Shown: positions 25,500 through 33,414 of the stretch, piece by piece
Layout: each line of letters starts with the position of its first letter
Numbering within the stretch: position 1 is the stretch's first letter
Assembly: GCA_002698425.1 (NCBI GenBank)
Contig: NZXU01000021.1
Span: 1-64,000, forward strand
DNA length: 64,000 nucleotides
Reading direction: 5' to 3'
From: Ahrensia sp.
GTDB taxonomy: Bacteria > Pseudomonadota > Alphaproteobacteria > Rhizobiales > Rhizobiaceae
Translations under genes and position numbers: made by a program
Notes under the pieces: generated by a model
Told to the model about the DNA's origin: nothing
Seen by the model: the letters and a program-made list of their open reading frames with translations, nothing else
The model's database searches: none

Positions 25500-26231
25500 A
25501 TGCCGATGAGCGCGTGGCCGATCTTCGTCCTGTCGCTGGACGACGCCGCGGCGCGCAGGGCGCGGCTCGTCGGCCAACTCCAGGCGCTCGGCCTCGGCTT
25601 CGAGATCGTCAGCGCCATAGACGGCCGGGCCGGACTTTCCGAACGCCACGAGGCGATGATCGACCGGGCGGCGGCGCGGGCCAATCTCGGACGCTACATG
25701 GCCGATACCGAATATGCCTGCGCGCTATCCCATCACCTTATTTACCGGCGCGTTCGCGACGAAGGGCTTGCCGGCGCGGTGGTGCTGGAGGACGACGCGA
25801 TCCTGTTGCCCCACTTCGCCGGGTTCATGGCCCAACGGGCCTATGAAAAGGCGGAGCTGATCGCGCTCGATCACTGGTTCGGCAGGATCTGGCGGTTTTC
25901 CGGAGCAAGGCTGACGGGGACGGTGCGCGCCGGCAGGCTCTCGCTCCTGCCCTGCCTGACGACCGGCTATTCGATATCGGCGGCCGGCTGCGCCTTCATG
26001 ATCGGGAACTCGCTGCCAATCGGCCGGACCGCCGACTGGCCCTGCGACATCAGGAAGATCGGGGCGCGCGCGGCTTTTCCGAGGATCGTCGATCACGATC
26101 CGATCGAGCCGGGCGGTTCCCTCATGGAGGACCAGCGCCGTGCGCTGCGCCGCAATGGGGCGGCCACAAGGCGCGAGGAAAGCGGCCTCCGGCGATGGCT
26201 CGTCAAGCGCGCATCGCGCAAGATTTCCTAG
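25500..26231 (+). CDS. Glycosyltransferase family 25 protein
   Basis: This 243-residue cytoplasmic glycosyltransferase of the LPS beta-galactosyltransferase (GT25) type starts with WPIFVLSLDDAAARRARLVG. It has the family's CALSHHLIYRRVRDEG followed by the metal/sugar-nucleotide motif VVLEDDAIL, and LTTGYSISAAGCAFM. The donor and acceptor sugars are unknown. The start at ATG 25500 or 25506 lacks a strong RBS. It lies 40 nt after the phosphodiesterase-like gene and may share its transcript; the C-terminus is very basic. Confidence 0.8.
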   Translation: MPMSAWPIFVLSLDDAAARRARLVGQLQALGLGFEIVSAIDGRAGLSERHEAMIDRAAARANLGRYMADTEYACALSHHLIYRRVRDEGLAGAVVLEDDAILLPHFAGFMAQRAYEKAELIALDHWFGRIWRFSGARLTGTVRAGRLSLLPCLTTGYSISAAGCAFMIGNSLPIGRTADWPCDIRKIGARAAFPRIVDHDPIEPGGSLMEDQRRALRRNGAATRREESGLRRWLVKRASRKIS

Positions 26232-26240
26232 GGCGGCCGG

Positions 26241-26774
26241 TCAGGCCGCGCCGATCAGCGAGGCGACCCGTTCGAGGACCAGGCGGCGTTCCTCCGGCTC
26301 GAGAATGGCGGTGCCGAAAACGTTTTGCGCCCGCATCCCTTCCAGGACGAGGAACAGGACGAGGATCGCGCCGACATCCTTGCCTCCGGCCTTCATCCGG
26401 TCAACGAGTTCGCGATTGAAGGCCTTGACCGGGGCGAGCAGGGACGGGTCCTCGGCGAGCGCCGCCAGCAGGCCCGACGAACTCGGCGTCTCCTGCTCCA
26501 GTTTCGCGGCGGTGAGATCGAGATAGCGCAGCGGCAGGTTACGGTCCTCGCCTTCCGTCGCCTCCTCCAGGCGGGTGCGGAACTCGTTCATGTATTTCTC
26601 GACCAGCGCCTTCATCAGCGCGGCCTTGTTGGGGAAATTATAAAGCAGCCCGCCCTTCGATACGCCGGCGCAGGCCGCGACCGCATCGAGCGACAGATGC
26701 GCCGCGCCCTGGCGGAACGCCAGATCGGACGCCGCCTCCAGTATTTTTTCCCGGGATGTTTCGCCCCGCGCCAT
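26241..26774 (-). CDS. TetR family repressor of the adjacent RND efflux operon
   Basis: This 177-residue TetR/AcrR-type protein has the helix-turn-helix in LSLDAVAACAGVSKGGLLYNFPNKAALMKALVE (about residues 26-58), followed by a helical ligand-binding domain. It is divergent from a membrane-fusion/RND operon, and a palindrome typical of TetR binding lies 20 bp upstream of its start, within the shared promoter region. The obvious reading is that it represses itself and the pump until a ligand binds. The ligand is unknown. Confidence 0.9.
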   Translation of the reverse strand: MARGETSREKILEAASDLAFRQGAAHLSLDAVAACAGVSKGGLLYNFPNKAALMKALVEKYMNEFRTRLEEATEGEDRNLPLRYLDLTAAKLEQETPSSSGLLAALAEDPSLLAPVKAFNRELVDRMKAGGKDVGAILVLFLVLEGMRAQNVFGTAILEPEERRLVLERVASLIGAA

Positions 26775-26786
26775 TCACGCCTCCCA

Positions 26787-26816
26787 TTGACTTTACCGTC
26801 CAGACGGTACAGTAAT
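26787..26816 (+). promoter_or_regulatory. Efflux operon promoter with TetR operator
   Basis: A perfect dyad TACCGTC-CA-GACGGTA occupies 26794-26809. It lies between a TTGACT -35 (26787-26792) and a possible AGTAAT -10 (26811-26816) of the rightward operon, so a bound repressor would block RNA polymerase. Confidence 0.7.
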
Positions 26817-26891
26817 CTATTTCATTCCGCAACAGCACCGCGGCGCCACATCTGTGACCGCCGAAATGACGACACTGGACGACATCCTTCC

Positions 26892-28016
26892 ATGATCAAG
26901 AGATTCATCATCGCAATCATCCTTCTCGTCCTTGTCGGCGGCGGGCTGGTCGGCTTCAACATGTTCCGCGATCAGGCGATGCAGGACTTCTTCGCCACGA
27001 TGCAGCGCCCGCCGGTCGCCGTTTCGACGACCGAGGTCGAGGCCGTCTCCTGGGAACCGGAAATCCGCGCGATCGGCACGGTCAACGCGGCGAACGGCGT
27101 CGACCTGACGACCGAGGTGGCCGGCGTGGTCAAGGAAATACAGTTCGAGGCCAACCAGTCGGTCGCGCAGGGCGACGTGCTGGTGCGGCTCGACGACGAG
27201 GTGCAGCGGGCCGATCTCGCGGCGGCGCAGTCCGAACTCGATCTCAACGAACAGGCGCTGCAGCGCGCGAAGGAATTGCAGGAGCGCGGCGTCGGTTCGC
27301 AGTCGACGCTGGACGCCGCGCAGGCCGCGGCGACGGCTTCCACGTCGCAGGTGACGAAGCTCCAGGCGGTGGTCAACCAGAAGCAGTTGCGCGCGCCCTT
27401 CGACGGCACGATCGGCATCCCGCAGATCGATCTCGGCGAATATGTCTCGCCCGGGCAGGTGGTGGCGACGCTGCAGAATCTCGACACGATGCACGCCAAT
27501 TTCACCGTGCCGGAACAGCAATTCTCCGTGCTGGAGATCGGCCAGCCGGTGCGCCTCGGCCTGGCGGAAGACAATCTGCCCTTTACCGGCAAGATCACCG
27601 GCATCGATCCGAAAATCGATCCGGCGACGCGGCTCGTCTCGGTGCGCGCCGAGATCTCCAATCCGGGCGGCAATCTCAATCCGGGCCAGTTCGTGCGGGT
27701 GCGCGTCGCGCTGCCGGTCGAGGACGATGTCATCATCATCCCGCAGACTGCGCTCGTGGCGAGCCTTTACGGCGACTATGTCTACCGGATCAAGACGACG
27801 CCCGCCGAGGGCGATGACGAGGCGCAGCCGGCGGTGACGGTCGAACAGGTCTTCGTCAAACCCGGCCGGCGCTCCGACGGCACGGTCGAGATCGTCGAAG
27901 GGCTGACAGCCGGCGACGAGGTGGTCAATGCCGGCCAGAACCGGCTCTCCAACGGCGCCCGCGTCACCGTCAACAACGAGGTCCAGCCGGTGCTGGAAAA
28001 GGATGGCGCGCAATGA
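26892..28016 (+). CDS. RND efflux periplasmic adaptor (membrane fusion protein)
   Basis: This 374-residue HlyD/AcrA-type adaptor has one N-terminal membrane anchor (about 4-23). A lipoyl/barrel-sandwich half (VVKEIQFEANQSVAQGDVL) is followed by an alpha-hairpin coiled coil (LAAAQSELDLNEQALQRAKE), the second lipoyl half (LRAPFDGTIGIPQIDLGEYV), beta-barrel and membrane-proximal domains. It bridges the inner-membrane RND pump to an outer-membrane channel; the channel gene is not in the window. The ATG at 26892 precedes the anchor; the frame is open upstream but has no domain there. It overlaps the pump gene by 4 nt. Confidence 0.92.
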   Translation: MIKRFIIAIILLVLVGGGLVGFNMFRDQAMQDFFATMQRPPVAVSTTEVEAVSWEPEIRAIGTVNAANGVDLTTEVAGVVKEIQFEANQSVAQGDVLVRLDDEVQRADLAAAQSELDLNEQALQRAKELQERGVGSQSTLDAAQAAATASTSQVTKLQAVVNQKQLRAPFDGTIGIPQIDLGEYVSPGQVVATLQNLDTMHANFTVPEQQFSVLEIGQPVRLGLAEDNLPFTGKITGIDPKIDPATRLVSVRAEISNPGGNLNPGQFVRVRVALPVEDDVIIIPQTALVASLYGDYVYRIKTTPAEGDDEAQPAVTVEQVFVKPGRRSDGTVEIVEGLTAGDEVVNAGQNRLSNGARVTVNNEVQPVLEKDGAQ

Positions 28017-31000
28017 ACATTTCAGCGCTCTTCATCCGGCGGCCGGTCCTTTCGACCGTCTTCGCCTTCCTGATCCTGCTGATCGGCTTCCAGGGCATCT
28101 TCAACCTCGCCGTGCGCGAATATCCGGAGGTCGAGGAAACCGTGATCACGGTGACGACGGTCTATCCGGGCGCGTCGCCGGACCTGATCCAGGGCTTCGT
28201 GACCTCCCCCATCGCGGCGGCGGTCGCGACGACGGAGAATATCGACTACGTGACGTCGCAGAGCCGGCCCTCGGCCAGCGTCGTGACCGTGCAGATGAAG
28301 CTCGGTTCGGATCCGGACGTCGCGCTGACCGAGGTGATGTCGAAGGTCCAGCAGGTCCGCGGGCAATTGCCCTCGGATGCGGAGGACCCGACCATCGTCA
28401 AGGGCACGGGCCAGCAATTCGCGATCATGTATCTCGCGGTGCAGAATCCGAACATGACGGCGGAGCAGCTCACCGAATATATCGAACGGGTGATTCGGCC
28501 GCGCATGTCGACGATCGAGGGCGTGGCTGAAATCCAGATCATGGGCGCGGCGAACTATTCGATGCGCGTCTGGATCGATCCGGTGCGGCTGGCGGCGCGC
28601 GGCGTCACCGCCGCCGAGGTGGTCGGGGCGATCAACCAGGCGAACTTCCTGTCGGCCCCCGGCAAGACCAAGAACGAATATGTCACCTATTCGATCACGA
28701 CGGAGACGACGCTGCGCACGCCCGAGGCGTTCGGCGCGCTGCCGCTGACCTCGTCGGGCGACGAAGTGGTGCGGCTGCGCGACGTGGCCGATGTGGAACT
28801 GGCCGCCGAAAGCACCGACACGGTGGTCAATTTCAACGGCGAGCCGGGCACCTTCATCGGCATCTTCCCGACGCCGGCGGCAAACCCGCTGGATACGGCG
28901 GACGCGGTGATCGCCGAACTGCCAGCCATCCAGGCGAGCCTTCCGCTCGGCATGGAGATGAGGATGGTCTACAACGCCACCGAAGCGATCAGCGCCTCCA
29001 TCGAGGAGGTGTTCAAGACGATCGGCGAGGCGGTGGCGATCGTCATCGTGGTGATCCTGCTGTTCCTCGGCTCGTTCCGGTCGGTGCTGATGCCGATCGT
29101 GACGATCCCGCTGTCGCTGATCGGTGTCTGCGGCCTGCTGCTCGGCATGGGCTACTCGATCAACCTCCTGTCGCTTCTGGCGATGGTGCTGGCGATCGGC
29201 CTCGTGGTCGACGACGCCATCGTGGTGGTGGAGAACATCCACCGACATATCGAGGAAGGGCTTTCGCCGCGCCAGGCGGCCTTTACCGGCATGCGCGAAA
29301 TCTCGGGCGCGATCGTCGCCATGACGGTGACGCTGGCGGCCGTCTTCGCGCCGCTCGCCTTCACCGGCGGGCTGACCGGCTCGCTGTTCAAGGAGTTCGC
29401 GTTCACGCTGGCCGGCGCGGTCATGATCTCCGGCGTCGTCGCGCTGACGATCACGCCGGCGATGAGCGCCCGCCTGCTCGCGCATTCGGACAGCCGCTTC
29501 CAGGCCTTTGTCGACCGCACCTTCGCGCGGCTGGAAAATTTCTACGAACGCATCGTCGGCGGTTCGCTGAAATACCGCGCGGTAACTCTCCTGATCGTCG
29601 TCACGCTGGTGTCGCTGACCGGCTATCTGTTCGTGAAGACATCGACCGAACTGGCGCCCGAGGAAGACCGCGGCGCGCTGTTCTCGCTGATCACCGCGCC
29701 GCGCTACGCGACGACCGACTACACCCAGCGCTATGTCGACTCGATGCGCGACAAGACGAAGGACCTTCCCGAACTGAAGGCGAATTTCTCGATCGCCGGG
29801 TTCGGCGGCCAGACAAACAGCGGCATCGCGGTCTGGTCGTTCAAGGACTGGAGCGAGCGCGACCGTTCGCAAAAAGAACTGCAGGGCGACATCCAGGCGC
29901 GGCTTTCCTCGGTGACCGGCGTCGAGGCGCTGGTCTTCGCGCCGCCCTCGCTGCCGGGCGCCGGCGGCGGGTTGCCGATCTCGGTGATCATCCAGTCGAC
30001 CGGCGATCCGAGCCAGGTCTACGAGGTGGCCGAGGAAATCCGCCAGAAGGCGCAGGCCTCCGGCCGCTTCATCGTCGTCCAGAACTCTCTCGCCTTCGAC
30101 GCACCGCAGGTGACGGTGTCGGTGGACCGCGAGCGCGCGGCGGCGCTGAACATTCCGGCGAGCCAGGTCGGCACGACGCTCGGCGTTCTCGTCGGCGGCG
30201 GCGCGGTCGCCCAGTTCGACCGCGATTCCAACTCCTACGACGTGATCACCCAGGTGCCGCGCGACTATCGCGAGAACCCGGAGAGCCTCGGCGGCTTCTT
30301 CGTGCGCTCTTCGACCGGCGAAATGGTGCCGCTGTCGGCGGTGACTTCGGTCGAGACCGCCGCCTCGCCCGCCTCGATCGAGCAGTTCAACCAGCTCAAT
30401 TCCGCGACGATCGCGGCGCTGCCGCTGCCCAACGTAACCACCGGCGACGGGCTGCAGACCATCGAGGAGATCGCGCAGGAGGTTCTGCCGGACGGGTTCT
30501 TCGTCGACTATTCCGGCCAGTCGCGGCTGGAAAAGGAACAGGGCAACACGATCCTGATCGCCTTCGCCATGGCGGTGGTGGTGATCTACCTGGTGCTGGC
30601 GGCGCAGTTCGAGAGCTTCCGCGATCCGCTGATCATCATGATGGCGGTGCCGCTGTCGATCTTCGGCGCGATCGTGCCGCTCAATCTCGGCCTCGGCACG
30701 CTCAACATCTACACCCAGATCGGACTGATCACGCTGATCGGCCTGATCACCAAGCACGGCATCCTGCTGGTCGAGTTCGCCAACCAGCAGCGCGAACATC
30801 AGGGCCTGTCGCGCATGGACGCCATCATCGCCTCCGCCAAGGTGCGGCTGCGGCCGATCCTGATGACCACGGCGGCGATGTCCCTCGGCGTCGTGCCGCT
30901 GATCCTGTCATCGGGGGCCGGCGCGGCGGCGCGCTATTCGATGGGTCTCGTGATCTTCTCCGGCATCCTGATCGGCACGCTGTTCACGCTCTTCGTCGTG

Positions 31001-31084
31001 CCGATGTTCTACACCTTCATCTCCGCCCGCGAACTTCGCCAGGAAGCGGAGGATGAAGCCGCCACGGCGCCGGTGCACGCATGA
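28013..31084 (+). CDS. RND family multidrug efflux permease
   Basis: This 1023-residue inner-membrane proton-driven pump of the AcrB/MexF type has two homologous halves, each with a first helix, a large periplasmic loop and a six-helix bundle. The proton-relay acidic pair is in GLVVDDAIVVVENIHRHIEEG (around residues 400-408). The N-terminus ISALFIRRPVLSTVFAFLIL is typical. Length fits the HAE1 drug-efflux family. Substrates cannot be predicted. The gene is translationally coupled on both sides, to the adaptor and to a small XRE-type gene. Confidence 0.94.
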   Translation: MNISALFIRRPVLSTVFAFLILLIGFQGIFNLAVREYPEVEETVITVTTVYPGASPDLIQGFVTSPIAAAVATTENIDYVTSQSRPSASVVTVQMKLGSDPDVALTEVMSKVQQVRGQLPSDAEDPTIVKGTGQQFAIMYLAVQNPNMTAEQLTEYIERVIRPRMSTIEGVAEIQIMGAANYSMRVWIDPVRLAARGVTAAEVVGAINQANFLSAPGKTKNEYVTYSITTETTLRTPEAFGALPLTSSGDEVVRLRDVADVELAAESTDTVVNFNGEPGTFIGIFPTPAANPLDTADAVIAELPAIQASLPLGMEMRMVYNATEAISASIEEVFKTIGEAVAIVIVVILLFLGSFRSVLMPIVTIPLSLIGVCGLLLGMGYSINLLSLLAMVLAIGLVVDDAIVVVENIHRHIEEGLSPRQAAFTGMREISGAIVAMTVTLAAVFAPLAFTGGLTGSLFKEFAFTLAGAVMISGVVALTITPAMSARLLAHSDSRFQAFVDRTFARLENFYERIVGGSLKYRAVTLLIVVTLVSLTGYLFVKTSTELAPEEDRGALFSLITAPRYATTDYTQRYVDSMRDKTKDLPELKANFSIAGFGGQTNSGIAVWSFKDWSERDRSQKELQGDIQARLSSVTGVEALVFAPPSLPGAGGGLPISVIIQSTGDPSQVYEVAEEIRQKAQASGRFIVVQNSLAFDAPQVTVSVDRERAAALNIPASQVGTTLGVLVGGGAVAQFDRDSNSYDVITQVPRDYRENPESLGGFFVRSSTGEMVPLSAVTSVETAASPASIEQFNQLNSATIAALPLPNVTTGDGLQTIEEIAQEVLPDGFFVDYSGQSRLEKEQGNTILIAFAMAVVVIYLVLAAQFESFRDPLIIMMAVPLSIFGAIVPLNLGLGTLNIYTQIGLITLIGLITKHGILLVEFANQQREHQGLSRMDAIIASAKVRLRPILMTTAAMSLGVVPLILSSGAGAAARYSMGLVIFSGILIGTLFTLFVVPMFYTFISARELRQEAEDEAATAPVHA

Positions 31085-31398
31085 CGCGGCGCCGGGGCTT
31101 CCTTCCGAGCTTCGACTGGGAGCGCGAAGAGGCGCGCTCCGGCGAAGACGCGCCGACGATCACGCCGGCGCAATGCCGCATGGCGCGGGCCGGCATCGTC
31201 ATGTCGGTGCGCGACCTGGCGCGGCTGGCCGATGTCTCGGGGCTGGCGGTCACCCGCTTCGAGAACGGCAACACGGATTGCCCGGAGATCATCGTGCGGC
31301 GGTTCCGGCGCATCCTCGAATCGCGCGGCGCGCGCTTCGTCTCCGGGCCGAAAGGCGAAGGGGTGAAGATCGAGGGGCGACCCGGGGCGAGCGGATAG
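31081..31398 (+). CDS. Small XRE-type helix-turn-helix protein
   Basis: This 105-residue DNA-binding protein has a single helix-turn-helix: RMARAGIVMSVRDLARLADV then SGLAVTRFENGNTDCPEII. Its first codon overlaps the RND stop (ATGA), so it is the third gene of the efflux operon. An operon-terminal regulator could feed back on the pump or act elsewhere; nothing in the sequence decides this. A strong bidirectional terminator follows. Confidence 0.8.
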   Translation: MTRRRGFLPSFDWEREEARSGEDAPTITPAQCRMARAGIVMSVRDLARLADVSGLAVTRFENGNTDCPEIIVRRFRRILESRGARFVSGPKGEGVKIEGRPGASG

Positions 31399-31416
31399 AG
31401 CCTTTCATCGTGCAGC

Positions 31417-31449
31417 AAAAAGCCCGCCCCTTTCGAGGCGGGCTTTTTT
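31417..31449. terminator. Bidirectional terminator
   Basis: The 12-bp perfect stem AAAAAGCCCGCC / GGCGGGCTTTTT (31417-31428 and 31437-31448) has T-runs on both strands. It separates the efflux operon from the convergent yiaA-like gene. Confidence 0.92.
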
Positions 31450-31464
31450 ATCGGCGCCGCGCGA

Positions 31465-31725
31465 TCAGTCCTTGGAAACATATTCCGACAGGATCTTCTC
31501 GTTCTTGGCCTTCTCGATCCGGTTGACGGTCTCGTCGGCGATGTGCTGGTCCATGCGGAACTTGACCAGGTTCACCAGGCTGGCGGTGAGCAGCAGGATG
31601 CCCATGGCCCAGTAACCCTTGGTGGCGAGGTTGATCGGGGCCAGCCACAGCGACAGGCCGAGCATGACATAGGCGGCGGCAACGGCGGCGGCGTTGAAGG
31701 TGATGTAGACCGAATTATTCTGCAT
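31465..31725 (-). CDS. YiaA/YiaB-type two-helix inner membrane protein
   Basis: This 86-residue protein has two close membrane helices (about 10-30 and 37-57), a YiaAB-type pair: AAAVAAAYVMLGLSLWLAPI, then GYWAMGILLLTASLVNLVKF. A charged cytoplasmic tail follows (DETVNRIEKAKNEKILSEYV). YiaA is linked to envelope stress in enterobacteria. Here it lies 46 bp downstream of a pspA-like gene on the same strand, so both probably respond to the divergent TetR regulator. Confidence 0.82.
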   Translation of the reverse strand: MQNNSVYITFNAAAVAAAYVMLGLSLWLAPINLATKGYWAMGILLLTASLVNLVKFRMDQHIADETVNRIEKAKNEKILSEYVSKD

Positions 31726-31771
31726 TTTAATTACTCCCGATTGCGTCTTTCGACTGGTTAGTCTGCGAAAG

Positions 31772-32449
31772 TTAAGATTCTTCTTTCAGGCGAGCGAGTA
31801 TATCGGCCGCCGTATGCTTTGTGCGGGGGCCGTGACCGGCCTCGGCGAGACGGTCGCGCAACGAACGGTGCTCGAGGTCGTCGTCGATCTCGTCGAGCAT
31901 GCGGCTTTCCTCGAAGGGGTCGTCCCGCTCGAGGATGCGGTCGAGCAGCGACTGCGCCTCGCGGATGGAGGTGTCGTTGCCGATCGAGCGGTTGAGCTTC
32001 TTCTGGGCGCGCTGCTCGGCATCGATGGCGCGGGCCTGGATCATGCCCTGGCGCAGATCGACGATGCGGCGATGGGTACGCTCGACCGACAGGCGCATGT
32101 GCGCCGCCTTTTGCGACAGGCGCTCGACCGTCTTGTCGCGGGTCTCGCGCTCGTTTTCGAGTTCGGCGATCGCGGCGGCCGCGTCGCGGGCCAGATCCTC
32201 GTTGCCGGCGGATAGCGCGCTTTTCGTGCGCGCCTCCAGATCGGCGACGCGCGCCTTGAGCTGGTCGAGGCTGCGCCGCTCGTTGCGTTCGCGCAGGATC
32301 AGCGCGGCAAGCGTTTCCTTGGCGGCGGCGAGCGCGGCCTCGGATTCGCGGATCTTCTGTTCCAGCAGGTCGACCGCGTATCGGTCGCGAAGCTGCTCTT
32401 CGGCACGGGCGCCGGCGCCCTCGAATAAAGTCCTTATGACAGCGAACAT
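31772..32449 (-). CDS. pspA: PspA/IM30 family protein
   Basis: This 225-residue protein is almost entirely helical coiled coil, as in PspA and Vipp1 (ESCRT-III-like membrane-remodelling proteins that protect the inner membrane under stress). It begins MFAVIRTLFEGAGARAEEQL with a short amphipathic helix, then long heptad-rich helices (about 20-160), and ends with TAADILARLKEES. The start ATG 32449 follows GGGGAGAG; a frame open to 32560 runs through the operator region and is not used. It is followed by the YiaA-type gene and controlled from the region with three TTTGAAC-N3-GTTCAAA operators. Confidence 0.82.
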   Translation of the reverse strand: MFAVIRTLFEGAGARAEEQLRDRYAVDLLEQKIRESEAALAAAKETLAALILRERNERRSLDQLKARVADLEARTKSALSAGNEDLARDAAAAIAELENERETRDKTVERLSQKAAHMRLSVERTHRRIVDLRQGMIQARAIDAEQRAQKKLNRSIGNDTSIREAQSLLDRILERDDPFEESRMLDEIDDDLEHRSLRDRLAEAGHGPRTKHTAADILARLKEES

Positions 32450-32495
32450 GATGCTCTCCCCTGTTTCGCGGACATTACGAACCCGGCCTCGATAA

Positions 32496-32512
32496 TTTGA
32501 ACCGTGTTCAAA
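32496..32512. promoter_or_regulatory. Operator O1 of the psp module
   Basis: The 17-bp perfect dyad TTTGAAC-CGT-GTTCAAA is nearest to the pspA-like gene, 47 bp upstream of its start. It is one of three copies in the divergent pspA/tetR region. Confidence 0.75.
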
Positions 32513-32528
32513 AATGACCATACAGGAA

Positions 32529-32545
32529 TTTGAACATCGTTCAAG
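32529..32545. promoter_or_regulatory. Operator O2 of the psp module
   Basis: TTTGAAC-ATC-GTTCAAG differs from the perfect dyad at one outer base. Its centre is 33 bp from O1 and 23 bp from O3, about three and two helical turns, which favours cooperative binding. Confidence 0.72.
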
Positions 32546-32551
32546 AACTTT

Positions 32552-32566
32552 TTTGAACATTGTTCA
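32552..32566. promoter_or_regulatory. Operator O3 of the psp module
   Basis: TTTGAAC-ATT-GTTCA shares the same half-sites and is nearest to the divergent TetR gene. Three related operators in one intergenic region suggest joint control of both transcripts. Confidence 0.7.
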
Positions 32567-32637
32567 CGGCGCCGGAATCGTGGTAAATGTCTGCCCTTCC
32601 GTCCGACGCGGACGGAGCAGGACGAAAGGATGTTGAC

Positions 32638-33249
32638 GTGACGCTGAACCGAGACGACGCCAAGAAGCAGATCATGGACGCGGCCGGCGAACTGATCGAA
32701 CAGGGCGGCGCGGCTGCGCTACAGGTGCGCGCCATCGCCAAGAAGGCGGGCGTCTCGGTCGGCTCGGTCTACAATATCGTCGGCGACATCGAGACGCTGC
32801 ACCGGATGATCAATGTCCAGCTTCTCGACGAGCTGGGCATGGCGGGGACGGCGACGAGCGCCAGGCTGCGCAAGGACGGCGTGACCGATGTGCGCGAGAG
32901 GCTGCTGGCGCTGGCGGAAACCTATCTCGATTTCGTCGAGCGCAATTACGCCAAATGGAGCGCGCTGCTCGCCTTCAACCGGGCGCGGCCGACGGCGGAG
33001 CTGCCTGACTGGTACATGGTGCGGCTCGAAATGCTGTTCGACATCATCGCCGAGGTGCTGATGGACACCCCGCTCGGCGGTGACGAGGAGCGGCGGCGGA
33101 TCGCGGCCCGCGCGCTGTGGTCGGCGGTGCACGGAATCGTCACCAACTCCTTCATCGGCTCCTTCTCGACCAGCCATGAAAGCGAGAGCCGGCGGCAGAT
33201 CGACCTGCTGGTGAGCGTCTTCGTACGCGGCCTGGAAGTCGGCGGCTAA
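32638..33249 (+). CDS. TetR family regulator, divergent from the psp module
   Basis: This 203-residue TetR-type protein has an N-terminal helix-turn-helix, QVRAIAKKAGVSVGSVYNIVGDIETL (about residues 27-52), and a C-terminal domain with a hydrophobic run (RALWSAVHGIVTNSFIG) typical of the WHG-type C-terminal subgroup. GTG 32638 is preferred as start because AAAGGA (32625-32630) is correctly spaced; an ATG at 32587 lacks one. The three operator copies upstream presumably bind this protein. It is the likely sensor for the PspA/YiaA membrane-protection genes. Confidence 0.85.
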   Translation: MTLNRDDAKKQIMDAAGELIEQGGAAALQVRAIAKKAGVSVGSVYNIVGDIETLHRMINVQLLDELGMAGTATSARLRKDGVTDVRERLLALAETYLDFVERNYAKWSALLAFNRARPTAELPDWYMVRLEMLFDIIAEVLMDTPLGGDEERRRIAARALWSAVHGIVTNSFIGSFSTSHESESRRQIDLLVSVFVRGLEVGG

Positions 33250-33414
33250 GACGCCAGAGGGCCGATCGCCCCAACACGGCGATATCTCCGGCGTTCATCC
33301 TTTGTGACGGCGGCGCGGAACGTTTTGCCGCGATCATACGTTTCTTTGCGGAACCCGGCCCCGCTCCGGCGGCGGCCGCGGAAGGGACTCCGACAACAAA
33401 GGTCAATCAGAACA

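Noticed and set aside
28022..30799. Open frame of 925 codons on the - strand
   Set aside because: Antisense to the RND pump, extremely Arg/His/Asp-rich with no domains; a compositional shadow.
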